This document shows positions 1-8,445 of a stretch of DNA of 64,000 nt, one piece after another. Position 1 is the first letter of the stretch; each line of letters opens with the position of its first letter. The translations under genes were made by a program, and so were the position numbers. The notes below the pieces were generated by a model that saw only the letters and a program-made list of their open reading frames with translations, searched no databases and was not told where the DNA came from. Origin of the DNA: Alsobacter soli (GTDB lineage Bacteria > Pseudomonadota > Alphaproteobacteria > Rhizobiales > Beijerinckiaceae); contig NZ_PVZS01000003.1 of NCBI RefSeq assembly GCF_003004785.1, positions 62,001 to 126,000 of the forward strand, given 5' to 3'.

Positions 1-99
1 CTGTTCGGCGCGGGACACAGATTCGCGAGACGGCTCGGCCGCAACGACCCAAGCCCTCGTTCCGTTCTCAAAGGCGAAGACCAACAGGATCGGAAAAAC

Positions 100-1137
100 A
101 TGGACGAACGCACAGGCGGCTTTCCCGACGCTGCCGCCGGAACACGCCGGCCCGCGCCGGTTTGCGTCATCACCGGCGCGTCGGCCGGAGTAGGCCGGGC
201 CACCGCGCTCGCCTTCGCGCGCCGGGGCTGGCGCGTGGGGCTGATCGCGCGGGGCGAGCGGGGACTGGCCAGCGCCGCCCGGGATGTCGAGGCGACCGGG
301 GGCGAGGCGCTCGCCCTGCCGCTCGACGTGGCCGACGCCCAGGCCGTGCGGGACGCGGCCGAAAAGATCGCTCGCCAGTGGGGCGCGATCGACGTTTGGA
401 TCAACAACGCCATGGCCACGGTGTTCGGCCGCGTGGACGACGTCACGGCCGACGAGTTCCGGCGAGTGACCGAGGTCACCTACCTGGGACAGGTGCACGG
501 GACCCTGGCGGCGCTCCGCCACATGCGCCAGCGCGGAAGCGGAACCATCGTCCAGGTCGGCTCGGCCCTCGCCTACCGCTCCATTCCGCTCCAGTCCGCC
601 TATTGCGCCGCCAAGGCGGCGGTGCGCGGCTTCACGGACTCGCTTCGGTGCGAGTTGGCCCACGAGGGCAGCCCGATCCGACTCACGATGGTCCAATTGC
701 CTGCCGTGAACACGCCCCAGTTCGACTGGGCCCGCAACCGCCTGGGCCGCCGCCTCCAGCCCGTTCCTCCGATCCACCAGCCAGAACCGGTTGCGGAAGA
801 GATCGTCCGCGCCGCCCTCACCGCACCGCGCGAGCTCTGGATCGGCGGGTCCACCATGGAGGCGATCGCCGGCACGATGGCCGCCCCCGGCCTGCTGGAC
901 CACTATCTCGGCCGGATGGCCTGGGATGGCCAGATGACTCCGGAACCTGCCGATGGCTCCCCCGATGGCAACCTGTTCGCGCCCGTGGACAGCGATCCCG
1001 GCGCCCATGGCCGCTTCGACGGACGCAGCGCCGGACGGGTCGCCGCCTTGTCCCCCGCGGTGGCCCGCGCCGGCCTGCTGCTCGGTGCGGTTGGGGTCGG
1101 GCTTGCGGCGTGGGCCGCAGGGCGCCGTGGCTCCTGA
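100..1137 (+). CDS. SDR family oxidoreductase with hydrophobic C-terminal tail
   Basis: Short-chain dehydrogenase/reductase of 345 aa. The glycine-rich NAD(P)-binding motif TGASAGVG is at residues 25-32, a WINNA structural motif near 100, the catalytic Ser in VGSALAY near 155, and the YxxxK pair is Tyr168/Lys172. This identifies an NAD(P)-dependent alcohol/ketone oxidoreductase, but the substrate cannot be read from sequence. The protein is about 90 residues longer than a classical SDR; the extra C-terminus ends in a run of Ala/Gly/Leu/Val (about residues 318-340) that could anchor it to the membrane. The ATG is preceded by AGGATCGG. It converges on the acyl-CoA ligase gene 22 bp away. Confidence 0.9.
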   Translation: MDERTGGFPDAAAGTRRPAPVCVITGASAGVGRATALAFARRGWRVGLIARGERGLASAARDVEATGGEALALPLDVADAQAVRDAAEKIARQWGAIDVWINNAMATVFGRVDDVTADEFRRVTEVTYLGQVHGTLAALRHMRQRGSGTIVQVGSALAYRSIPLQSAYCAAKAAVRGFTDSLRCELAHEGSPIRLTMVQLPAVNTPQFDWARNRLGRRLQPVPPIHQPEPVAEEIVRAALTAPRELWIGGSTMEAIAGTMAAPGLLDHYLGRMAWDGQMTPEPADGSPDGNLFAPVDSDPGAHGRFDGRSAGRVAALSPAVARAGLLLGAVGVGLAAWAAGRRGS

Positions 1138-1159
1138 GCCAGCGCTTCCGCGGCAGTCC

Positions 1160-2839
1160 CTATGAAGCGGCCGGACCGTTCTCGTCCAGCATGGCGACGA
1201 GTTGCGCCTTGATTGTCTTGCCTAGCGCTGTCTTGGGCAGCGCGCCCATGAACCTGACATGTCCCGGGCGCTCGAACGCGGCGAGCCGGCCTTCGAGAAA
1301 CTGCTTCAGTTCCTGCTCCGTCAGCCGGCCGTCCGGCCGCAGCACGACGAAGGCGGCCAGGCGCCCTTCCTGGGCGCCTGCCGTCGGTCCGATCACAGCG
1401 GCGTCGGCTACGGACGGGTGCGCGCGGATTGCGTCCTCGACGACCCGGGGGAAGACATGGCGCCCATGGACCGAGACCAGGTCCTTCAGGCGATCGACCA
1501 CGAACAGGTAGCCGTCGTCGTCCAGCGAGCCGAGGTCTCCCGTTCGCAACCAACCGTCGCGAAAAACGGCTGCGGTCTCCCCGGGCGCATTCCAATAACC
1601 GGCCATCACCTGGGGCCCCGCCACGCAGATCTCCCCGACCTGCCCGGCGGCCATAACGATCTCGGGCGCGCTCGGATCCACGATGCGAAGGCGTGTCCCC
1701 GGGAGGGGCAGGCCCGCCGAGGCGGGCTTGGCAGGCACGTCGAGGGATCCACAGGTCACCACGGGCCCGCACTCTGTCAGTCCATATCCCTGCAGCACGC
1801 GGACGCCGGTCGCAGCCCGGAAGGCGTCCGCCAGCGCTGGATCGAGGGGGTCGCCTCCCGAGATGCAAACCTTGAGACTGCTGAGATCGGCCTTGGCGAG
1901 CTTGGGACGCATCAGCAACGCCCGGAACATGGCCGGAACGCCGAGCAGCATGGTGGCGCGCCGACTCTCCATCACCGAGATCAACCCATCGGCGTCGAAG
2001 CGCGGCAGCAGGACCAGTTCGGCGCCAAGCGCCACGCCAAACAGCATCGCGCCCGTCATGCCGAAGGCGTGGAAGAACGGAAGCACGGCGACGATCTTGT
2101 CCGCCCCCGCCTCCGCCTGGGTGAACCAGCGCGCAAGCTGCACCGCGTTCGCGTGCAGGGCGCGATGCGTGAGGACCACGCCCTTAGGAAGTCCTGTCGT
2201 GCCCCCGGTATATTGCAGAACGGCGATGTCGCCCGGATCCCTTCCCGTGGTCGTTGGCTCCCCGCCAAGGCTCTCCAGCCGGCGATATCGCGGATCGTTC
2301 GCCGGGATCTTTCCCCTGCCCCCAAACGGGCTCCAGCCGAAGATCAGCCTGCGCAGCCCTCCCAGCATCTCGCCTACATCGGCCACGAGGCAGCGATCGA
2401 TCGCGCCTTCCTCCATCAGGTGCTCGGCGACGGCGAGGTGCGCGGCGAGATTGAGCACGACAAGGGTGTCCGCTCCGGAGTCCCGCGCCTGCCGCGTGAT
2501 CTCGGGAATGGCCAGCAGGGGATTGAAGTTGACCACGACGCCGCCGGCCTTGAGCACGCCAAAAAAGGCCGCGACGGCAGCGACGCTGTTCGGGAGCATC
2601 AGACCGACCCGGTCGCCCGGCTGGAGGCCTTCCCCTTGCAGCCCGCCGCAGATGCGGTCCGCCTTGCTGGCCAGATCTGCATAGGTGACCGCTCCGCGTT
2701 CCGACCAGCAGGCGACATGGTCGGCGAAGCGGCTGCAAGCTGCTTCGAGCAGGTCCTCCACGCGGCCCGGCGAGATGGGCGCCGCCCAATCTACGGTCGG
2801 CGGGTAGACGGGAGCCGGGACGCCGACGATGGGGATCAT
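1160..2839 (-). CDS. Long-chain acyl-CoA ligase (AMP-forming, ANL superfamily)
   Basis: 559-aa adenylate-forming enzyme that activates a carboxylic acid, probably a fatty acid, with ATP and CoA. The ATP/AMP-binding P-loop YTGGTTGLPKG lies at residues 210-220, followed by the GYGLTECGP motif, the hinge-region GWLRTGDLG and a C-terminal lysine motif PKTALGKTIKAQ that carries the catalytic Lys. All core ANL motifs are present, so it should be active, in contrast to the degenerate relative at 8446-9738. It lies 27 bp downstream of the PEBP gene on the same strand and may be cotranscribed with it. Chain-length preference is not deducible. Confidence 0.92.
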   Translation of the reverse strand: MIPIVGVPAPVYPPTVDWAAPISPGRVEDLLEAACSRFADHVACWSERGAVTYADLASKADRICGGLQGEGLQPGDRVGLMLPNSVAAVAAFFGVLKAGGVVVNFNPLLAIPEITRQARDSGADTLVVLNLAAHLAVAEHLMEEGAIDRCLVADVGEMLGGLRRLIFGWSPFGGRGKIPANDPRYRRLESLGGEPTTTGRDPGDIAVLQYTGGTTGLPKGVVLTHRALHANAVQLARWFTQAEAGADKIVAVLPFFHAFGMTGAMLFGVALGAELVLLPRFDADGLISVMESRRATMLLGVPAMFRALLMRPKLAKADLSSLKVCISGGDPLDPALADAFRAATGVRVLQGYGLTECGPVVTCGSLDVPAKPASAGLPLPGTRLRIVDPSAPEIVMAAGQVGEICVAGPQVMAGYWNAPGETAAVFRDGWLRTGDLGSLDDDGYLFVVDRLKDLVSVHGRHVFPRVVEDAIRAHPSVADAAVIGPTAGAQEGRLAAFVVLRPDGRLTEQELKQFLEGRLAAFERPGHVRFMGALPKTALGKTIKAQLVAMLDENGPAAS

Positions 2840-2866
2840 GGAAGCAGTCCGATGCGCGGCGCGGTC

Positions 2867-3328
2867 TCAGCGGCCGTAGACGCCTTCCAGCACGGCCTCC
2901 GCGAGGAGGTGCTTGCGCGCCTCCTGCTCGACCATGCGGCAGGAAGCCGTCGATGGAACGTGCAGGATGTCTGTCGAGAGCGCGAGCAGGCGGAACCGGT
3001 AGCGGTGCGCGCCATGGCCCCGAGGCGGACAGGGGCCGCCGTATCCGGGATGTCCGAAGTCGTTGACGGCCTGCCGCGAGACGCCCTCCGCGCCAGCGCC
3101 CTCCGGGAGGCGGCGCAGCGTGGGTGGTAGATCGTAAACCGCCCAGTGGCGCCAAACGCCGCCGGGCGCGTCCGGGTCGTCGCACAGGATTGCGAAGCTC
3201 AGCGCGCCCTCCGGCGCTCCGCTCCACTCGAGGGCCGGAGACACGTTCTCGCCGTCGCACGTATAACGGCGGGGAATGGCGGCCCCCGGTCTGAAGGCGG
3301 GCGATTCCAGGCGCAGCACCGTCGTCAT
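2867..3328 (-). CDS. YbhB/YbcL family PEBP-like protein (copy 1)
   Basis: 153-aa phosphatidylethanolamine-binding-protein-like (Raf kinase inhibitor-like) protein. The family signature is visible: IPRRYTCDGENVSPALEWSG at about residues 19-38, DDPDAPGG near 50 with the ligand-pocket DPD motif, WRHWAVYDLP, and GYGGPCPPRGHGAHRYRFRL at about 96-115. Bacterial members are cytosolic or periplasmic small proteins of unclear role; no signal peptide is seen here. It is the first gene of a likely two-gene unit with the downstream acyl-CoA ligase. A second, divergent member lies at 25585-26049. Confidence 0.9.
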   Translation of the reverse strand: MTTVLRLESPAFRPGAAIPRRYTCDGENVSPALEWSGAPEGALSFAILCDDPDAPGGVWRHWAVYDLPPTLRRLPEGAGAEGVSRQAVNDFGHPGYGGPCPPRGHGAHRYRFRLLALSTDILHVPSTASCRMVEQEARKHLLAEAVLEGVYGR

Positions 3329-3591
3329 CGCTGTCCCCTACCCCTCTCAGGTTCGAGAGCCGGCAGCCGCGGCCGGGACATGACGTTCCATAAGAAGCCC
3401 CGTCGGTCTCAGGCCCAGCGGGCGCTGGTTCATGGGGACACTCTGCGCTGTCGCGGGGAACGGCTGGCTGCTTCGGATCAGTTTCGGCCGGGTCGCCTCC
3501 GTGTGGCGCCGGCGATATGCTCCGCCAGGACAGGACCAGGGGCGTCGGGGCTTAACGAGCCCCTATGCGGCCCACAAGCGGAGCGGAACTC

Positions 3592-3957
3592 ATGATCGTG
3601 GTCGTTTTCGAGGTCTGGCCTGCGGAAGGGCGGAAGGACGATTACCTGGCGATGGCCGCCTCGCTGCGCGCCGACCTCGAGCGGATCGACGGGTTCATCT
3701 CCGTCGAGCGCTTCGCCAGCCTGACCGATCCGGGCAAGCTGCTGTCACTGTCATTCTGGCGGGATGAAGAGGCCGTGGCCGCCTGGCGCGCCTTTGAACG
3801 GCATCGCAACACCCAGGCCATGGGACGGAATGGCGTGTTCAGGGATTATCGGCTGCGGGTGGCGCAGACGATGCGCGATTACGGAATGACCGATCGCGAG
3901 CAAGCGCCGAGCGACAGCCGCGCGGCGCACGATGCCCAGGACCGCGCGCCGTCCTAG
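3592..3957 (+). CDS. Antibiotic biosynthesis monooxygenase (ABM) domain protein
   Basis: 121-aa ferredoxin-like alpha/beta barrel protein of the ABM family. The N-terminus (MIVVVFEVWPAEGRKDDY) and the FISVERFASLTDPGKLLSLSFW region, followed by WRAFERHRNTQAMG, are typical of the single ABM fold, whose members act as small oxygenases or as haem- or quinone-related proteins. I chose the ATG at 3592, preceded by AGCGGAGCGG, rather than the in-frame ATG at 3565, because the family fold begins at this methionine. The C-terminal 20 residues are polar and probably disordered. Substrate unknown; no metabolic partner is adjacent. Confidence 0.8.
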   Translation: MIVVVFEVWPAEGRKDDYLAMAASLRADLERIDGFISVERFASLTDPGKLLSLSFWRDEEAVAAWRAFERHRNTQAMGRNGVFRDYRLRVAQTMRDYGMTDREQAPSDSRAAHDAQDRAPS

Positions 3958-4009
3958 CCGTCCAGAGCGATTGCGGAGGCTGGAGCCGAAGCGCCCGCCT
4001 CCGCGAAGC

Positions 4010-4276
4010 TCACATCGTGGTGGTCGTGCTCCGGCGGGTGAACATGCCCCAGATGACGAGGACAATCACGGCGCCGACGACCGCGCCGATCAGTCCCGCG
4101 CCCTCGCCGGCATGATACCAGCCGAGCGCCTGTCCCAGCCAAGTGGCGACGAAAGCGCCGACGATGCCGAGGATGGCCGTCATAATGAAGCCGGCTGGCT
4201 CATTGTCGCCGGGATGGATGAACTTGGCGATCACGCCGGCGATGAATCCGATGATGATGGTCCACAAGATGCCCAT
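4010..4276 (-). CDS. GlsB/YeaQ/YmgE family stress-response membrane protein (copy 1)
   Basis: 88-aa inner-membrane protein with three predicted hydrophobic segments (about residues 3-19, 29-49 and 60-78) and the glycine-spaced pattern IIGFIAGVIAKFI near the start that marks the transglycosylase-associated/GlsB family. These proteins are general-stress membrane proteins without a proven biochemical activity. The ATG is preceded by GGAGAACTGAGCC. It is 35 bp downstream of the DUF937 gene and on the same strand, so arsC-like, DUF937 and this gene probably form a small unit. A paralogue is encoded at 34864-35154. Confidence 0.88.
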   Translation of the reverse strand: MGILWTIIIGFIAGVIAKFIHPGDNEPAGFIMTAILGIVGAFVATWLGQALGWYHAGEGAGLIGAVVGAVIVLVIWGMFTRRSTTTTM

Positions 4277-4311
4277 GGCTCAGTTCTCCGTCGCTGCTGC
4301 TGGATCGCCGC

Positions 4312-4935
4312 TCAAACCCACTGTCCCCCTTGCCCCTGGCCTGATTGGCCCTGCACCTCCTCGGGAGCAGGCAGACGGCCTTCGGGCGTGACCTGGTCGA
4401 CGGCCGAGGGCAGTTCCTGCGCGAGTTCGCGCAAGACGTCGTCGTGGCTCATGCCGGATTGTTGGGAAAGCTCCTGAACCGTGTCAGGACCCAGCGCCTG
4501 CCCGAGTTGGGCAGGTGGGATCGGCTGGTTCTGGCCACGGCCGATCCAGGAATCCACCGCCTGCCCGTGTCCGCTGTTCCGGAGACGGTCGACGATGTCG
4601 TTCAGTCCGCCGCCGCCGACCAGGCTGCCGAGGATTCCGCCGAGCCCTCCCCCGGCCAGCCCGCCCAGAAGGCCGCCTCCCGCGCCGCCGCGGAGCATGT
4701 CGCCGAGCCCGCCGCCGAAGCCGCCCTGCGAGACGCTTCCCGGCGACAGCGATCCTCCTGCGGGACCGCCTTGGGGCGCCGACGTCTGGTTCTGGCTCGT
4801 GTAGTGCTGGTACGCCTTGGCTGCGAGGAGCAGCAACAGCGCCTTGGTGAGCGGGGATGTCGAGCTAGAGGAGCCGGCGCCAGCCTGTGCGCCGCCCCCC
4901 GTCAGGTTGCCGAGAATGTTGTCGAGCAGGCCCAT
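4312..4935 (-). CDS. YidB-like DUF937 protein, glycine-rich
   Basis: 207-aa protein of the YidB/DUF937 family. It starts MGLLDNILGNL, has a low-complexity Gly-rich centre (about residues 60-110) with repeated GGLLGGLAGGGLGG-type runs, and ends with the conserved helical part containing VDSWIGRGQNQPI and LAQELPSAVDQVTP, which is diagnostic of the family. The function of YidB-like proteins is unknown. An excellent Shine-Dalgarno (AGGAGG, 8 nt from the ATG) fixes the start. It lies between the arsenate-reductase-like gene and the GlsB-like gene on the same strand. Confidence 0.85.
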   Translation of the reverse strand: MGLLDNILGNLTGGGAQAGAGSSSSTSPLTKALLLLLAAKAYQHYTSQNQTSAPQGGPAGGSLSPGSVSQGGFGGGLGDMLRGGAGGGLLGGLAGGGLGGILGSLVGGGGLNDIVDRLRNSGHGQAVDSWIGRGQNQPIPPAQLGQALGPDTVQELSQQSGMSHDDVLRELAQELPSAVDQVTPEGRLPAPEEVQGQSGQGQGGQWV

Positions 4936-5006
4936 GGGTTTGTCCTCCTGTCGGAGGCAACAACCCGGGTTGGGCGGGAAGGTTTCCGCCGGGCGCGTGC
5001 GCGCGG

Positions 5007-5423
5007 TCAGGCGGAGCGTTCGGGCGCCTCCACGACCTCCCCGTCTTCCTTGACGAAGCGGCCGATGGCCGGCCGGGGCAGGATTTCAAGCACCGCTTCC
5101 GAAGGCCGGCACAGGCGGGCGCCGAGGGGCGTCTCGACGATCGGCCGGTTGATCAGGATCGGATGGGCCATCATGGCGTCGATCAGCGCGTCGTCGCTCA
5201 GGGCCGGGTCCGCCAGGCCGAGCTCGGCGTAGGGCGCTCCCTTTTCGCGCAGGAGCTGGCGCGGGCTCATGCCCATCCTGACGAGCAGTTCGACCAGCCG
5301 TTCACGGCTGGGCGGCGTCTTCAGGTACTCGACCACGACCGGCTCCTCGCCGCTTTGCCGGATCATGGCGAGGACATTGCGCGAGGTTCCGCAGGCCGGA
5401 TTGTGAAAGATGGTCACGGTCAT
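5007..5423 (-). CDS. arsC: Glutaredoxin-coupled arsenate reductase family protein
   Basis: 138-aa thioredoxin-fold protein matching plasmid-type ArsC, which reduces arsenate to arsenite using glutaredoxin/glutathione. The catalytic cysteine is Cys11 in NPACGTSRN, and the C-terminal HPILINRPIV segment supplies an arsenate-binding arginine. No ars repressor, arsenite pump or methyltransferase is adjacent, so it is not part of a classical ars operon; a YfgD-like reductase role is possible. The ATG has GGAGCCTCCATC upstream. A terminator-like hairpin separates it from the upstream IalB gene. Confidence 0.87.
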   Translation of the reverse strand: MTVTIFHNPACGTSRNVLAMIRQSGEEPVVVEYLKTPPSRERLVELLVRMGMSPRQLLREKGAPYAELGLADPALSDDALIDAMMAHPILINRPIVETPLGARLCRPSEAVLEILPRPAIGRFVKEDGEVVEAPERSA

Positions 5424-5440
5424 GATGGAGGCTCCGGAAC

Positions 5441-5469
5441 AAAAACGGGCGGACCCGAGGGCCCGCCCG
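5441..5469 (-). terminator. Rho-independent terminator after the IalB-family gene
   Basis: A GC-rich stem (GGGCGG...CCGCCC core with extra pairs) is followed on the minus strand by TTTTTG. It lies just after the stop of the IalB-family gene and just before the arsC start, so it should separate the two transcripts. Confidence 0.75.
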
Positions 5470-5495
5470 AAGCATCGCTTATCTTGCGACGACGA

Positions 5496-6263
5496 TCACG
5501 GCTTCGGAGCAGCCGGGGCGGCCGCGCCCGGGGCCGGCGCAGCGCCCGGAGCGGCGGCGCCGCCCTGACCCTCGAGCTTCTTGCGCATCTCCTCGGCCTG
5601 CTTCTGCATCTGCTCCTGGAGCTGCTTTTGCTGCTGCTCGAGGACCGCCGGGTCGATCGGCGGGCCGTCATAGGCCTTGCCGAAGCCGGCCATCGGAACC
5701 TGGAACGTCACCTCGCGGGTGAACTGGTTCTGAACGCTGATGTTGAGGTTCGTGGCCTTCTTGAACGAGTTGACCACGTCCTCCTTCACCGGCCCCTCGG
5801 CGAAGCAGCCGTTGGGGAAGCAGATCGCGTACTTGCCGGCCTGGGCGGCGCCCGTGTCGGCCGAGTAGCGGATGCCGGGCTGCAGCAGCAGGCCGAGCGG
5901 CATGAGGAAGCGCACGATCTTGTTCGGGTCGCCCTTCACGTCATAGACGGCCACGGCGAGCACCGGCTGGCCCTGGTCCGACACGAAGTCGCGGGTCGTG
6001 TAGCAGATCTCCTTGCCGGCCTGCGGGTCCTTGCCGCAAACCTTGACCCAGTCGGACTGGGACGGCTCGGGCTTGACCTGCACGACGGTCGGACCCTGGG
6101 GAGCCTGCTGCTGCCCCTGGGGCGCGGCGGGCTGGGCCGGGGCCGCCGGCTTCGCCGGGGCGGGCTTGGTCTGGGCGAGCGCGGGCGAGGCGACCGCCAG
6201 GCAGGCGGAGGCGACGAGCGCCAATCGGCTGGGGCGCAGAGCGGACCACCGGTCGAAGGACAT
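5496..6263 (-). CDS. Invasion-associated locus B (IalB) family protein
   Basis: 255-aa secreted protein of the IalB family, common in alphaproteobacteria; the founding member is from Bartonella, but the biochemical role is unknown. A signal peptide spans about residues 1-31 and ends at SPALAQ. It is followed by a Pro/Ala/Gln linker and the IalB core with paired cysteines (VCGKD, EICYT, YAICFPNGCF). The C-terminus contains a Gln/Glu/Lys-rich helix that may form a coiled coil (about residues 200-230) and a Pro/Ala tail. I chose the ATG at 6263 because GAGGAA stands 8 nt upstream and the signal peptide begins there; longer frames upstream have no such features. Confidence 0.85.
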   Translation of the reverse strand: MSFDRWSALRPSRLALVASACLAVASPALAQTKPAPAKPAAPAQPAAPQGQQQAPQGPTVVQVKPEPSQSDWVKVCGKDPQAGKEICYTTRDFVSDQGQPVLAVAVYDVKGDPNKIVRFLMPLGLLLQPGIRYSADTGAAQAGKYAICFPNGCFAEGPVKEDVVNSFKKATNLNISVQNQFTREVTFQVPMAGFGKAYDGPPIDPAVLEQQQKQLQEQMQKQAEEMRKKLEGQGGAAAPGAAPAPGAAAPAAPKP

Positions 6264-6612
6264 CAGGAGAATTCCTCTTCGATTGACTGGGACGACGGCG
6301 GGGCGCCGACAAGAACCGAGAAAGCGCGCCCACGCGGTCCCACGAAGGACTTCCAGCCCGGATGGGCCAGGCACACCAGGAAGGCCGCGGCCGTCCCTAC
6401 GATCCCGGTCGCTGCATCGACGCGGAATGAGGCGTGAGGATGGCCAAGCCGAACGCCTCATATCCCTTTCCCCACAAGGTTTCCAGCCGAAAAAGGCGGG
6501 GTTTGGCGCCCTCTTATGGCGGCGGTGGAAGCCAGCGGCGCTCTCGCGGGAGCCCGACCGGCATAGAGCCAGTCGATGTGCCGGCGTCGCCCGGGACTGG
6601 TAAGGTCCCGGG
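6264..6612. other. Divergent intergenic region with inverted repeats
   Basis: No gene is visible in this 349-bp region between the divergent IalB and peptide-binding-protein genes. It must hold both promoters. An 8-bp perfect inverted repeat, ATGAGGCG/CGCCTCAT, with a 19-nt spacer lies at 6427-6461. A 6-bp one, CCGGCA/TGCCGG, is at 6558-6584, about 30 nt before the start of the solute-binding protein gene. They are candidate operators or leader hairpins, but neither matches a regulator I recognise. Confidence 0.35.
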
Positions 6613-8427
6613 GTGAGGTGCTTTCGAATCGATCTGCTGGGCGCGTTCCTGGCGCTCCTTGTGGTGCTTGCGGCGCTCGGTCCCGCGCGAGCCGAGCCGC
6701 GCCACGGGATCGCCATGCACGGCGACCCGGCCCTCCCGCCGGACTTCCAGTCCCTGCCCTATGTCCGGGCCGACGCCCCCCGGGGCGGGCGCATCGTCTT
6801 TGGCGTCCAGGGCACGTTCGACACGCTGAACCCCTATGCCGTGCGAGGCCTGGCGGCCCAGGCGATCGCGCCGCCGACGGGCCTCGTGTTCCAGAGCCTG
6901 ATGGCGCGTTCCTTCGACGAGCCGTTTTCCCTCTATGGGCTCATCGCCGAGACCATCGACACGCCGGACGACCGGAGCTGGGTCACCTTCCGCCTGAACC
7001 CGAAGGCGCGGTTCTCCGATGGGCGCCCCGTCACCGCCGAGGACATCCTGTTCACGTGGGACCTGCTGAAGCGCAAGGGGAAGCCCAACCTGCGTAGCTG
7101 GTACGCCAAGGTGAAGAAGGCCGAGGCCCCGGACGCGCTCACCGTCCATTTCGACCTGTCCGGATCCGAGGACCGCGAGTTGCCGCTCATCCTCGCCCTG
7201 ATGCCGGTGCTGCCGAGGCACGCCACGGACCCGGATGCTTTCGAGCAGACGAGCCTCGTCCCGCCGGTCGGGTCAGGCCCCTACGTGGTCGCGGCCGTGA
7301 AGCCCGGCGAAAGCGTCACATACCGCAAGAACCCGGACTACTGGGCCAAGGACCTGCCGATCTCGCGGGGACTCTACAACCCGGATGAGATCCGCTTCGA
7401 CTATTATCGGGACGGGGCCTCGCTGTTCGAGGCCTTCAAGGGCGGGCTCTACGAAGTTCGCTCCGAGGACAACCCGACGCGCTGGGTGAACGGCTACGAT
7501 TTCGCCGCAGTCCGGGACGGACGCGTCGTGAAGGATCCCGTGCCTGTTGAGACGGCCAAGGGCATGAACGCCCTGGTCTTCAACACGCGGCGGCCGCTCT
7601 TCGCCGATGTTCGGGTGCGGGAAGCGCTGGGGCTTCTCTTCGATTTCACCTGGGTCAATCGCACCCTGTTCTCGAGCGTGTACCGGCGCACGGAGAGCTA
7701 TTTCGAAGGCTCCGAACTGGCCTCCACGGGGCGCCCCGCATCCGCTCTGGAACGGAAACTGCTGGCCCCATATCCCGGCGCGGTCCGGCCCGACATCCTG
7801 GAGGGCGAGTGGCGCCCTTCGAATTCGGACGGAAGCGGTCGCGACCGCGAGCAGGCGCGGCGCGCGCTGCACCTCCTGACCGAAGCCGGGTACGTCCTGC
7901 AGGACGGCGTGTTGCAGAACGCCGCCACGGGGCAGCCATTCGCCTTCGAGTTCCTGGCCTCGAGCCGGGTGCAGGAGCGGTTGGCCCTGAACTTCGCCAA
8001 CTCGCTCAAGCGCATCGGCGTGACCATGAAGGTGCGCCTCGTCGACGACGTGCAGTATTGGCGCCGTCTGTCGGATTTCGACTACGACATGATCCAGTAC
8101 GCGTGGGGCGCCTCCCCGTCGCCCGGAAACGAGCAATACGGCCGTTGGGGCAGCGCCTCGGCCGACCGCGCCGGCTCGCTGAACTACGCCGGCGCGCGGT
8201 CTGCGGCGATCGACGCGGCCATCGAGGCGATGCTGGCGGCGCGCGCTCATGACGACTTCGTGGACTCGGTGCGCGCGCTCGACAGGCTGTTGCTGTCGGG
8301 GTTCTACGTCGTCCCCCTGTTCAATCAGCCGGAACAGTGGATCGCCCACGCAGCCGCGGTGAAGCGTCCCGCCAGGACGGCCCTGTTCGGCTTTCTCCCG
8401 GAGACGCTGTGGCGGGAATCGCACTGA
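6613..8427 (+). CDS. ABC transporter peptide-binding protein (SBP family 5, YejA-like)
   Basis: 604-aa periplasmic solute-binding protein. A signal peptide (about residues 1-28, hydrophobic core then GPARAE) is followed by HGIAMHGDPALP and GTFDTLNPYAVRG, which are typical of the YejA-like oligopeptide/microcin C-type branch of SBP family 5; the FRLNPKARFSDGRPVTAEDI region is the family signature. It should capture oligopeptides or related ligands for an ABC permease, but no permease or ATPase genes are adjacent. Start codon is GTG. It is followed after 18 bp by the degenerate ANL-like gene in the same reading frame. Confidence 0.9.
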   Translation: MRCFRIDLLGAFLALLVVLAALGPARAEPRHGIAMHGDPALPPDFQSLPYVRADAPRGGRIVFGVQGTFDTLNPYAVRGLAAQAIAPPTGLVFQSLMARSFDEPFSLYGLIAETIDTPDDRSWVTFRLNPKARFSDGRPVTAEDILFTWDLLKRKGKPNLRSWYAKVKKAEAPDALTVHFDLSGSEDRELPLILALMPVLPRHATDPDAFEQTSLVPPVGSGPYVVAAVKPGESVTYRKNPDYWAKDLPISRGLYNPDEIRFDYYRDGASLFEAFKGGLYEVRSEDNPTRWVNGYDFAAVRDGRVVKDPVPVETAKGMNALVFNTRRPLFADVRVREALGLLFDFTWVNRTLFSSVYRRTESYFEGSELASTGRPASALERKLLAPYPGAVRPDILEGEWRPSNSDGSGRDREQARRALHLLTEAGYVLQDGVLQNAATGQPFAFEFLASSRVQERLALNFANSLKRIGVTMKVRLVDDVQYWRRLSDFDYDMIQYAWGASPSPGNEQYGRWGSASADRAGSLNYAGARSAAIDAAIEAMLAARAHDDFVDSVRALDRLLLSGFYVVPLFNQPEQWIAHAAAVKRPARTALFGFLPETLWRESH

Positions 8428-8445
8428 CTCGCTCGCAATGCTAAG

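Noticed and set aside
5007-5423. Arsenic resistance operon
   Set aside because: Only an ArsC-like gene is present; no arsR, arsB/acr3, arsH or arsM is adjacent.
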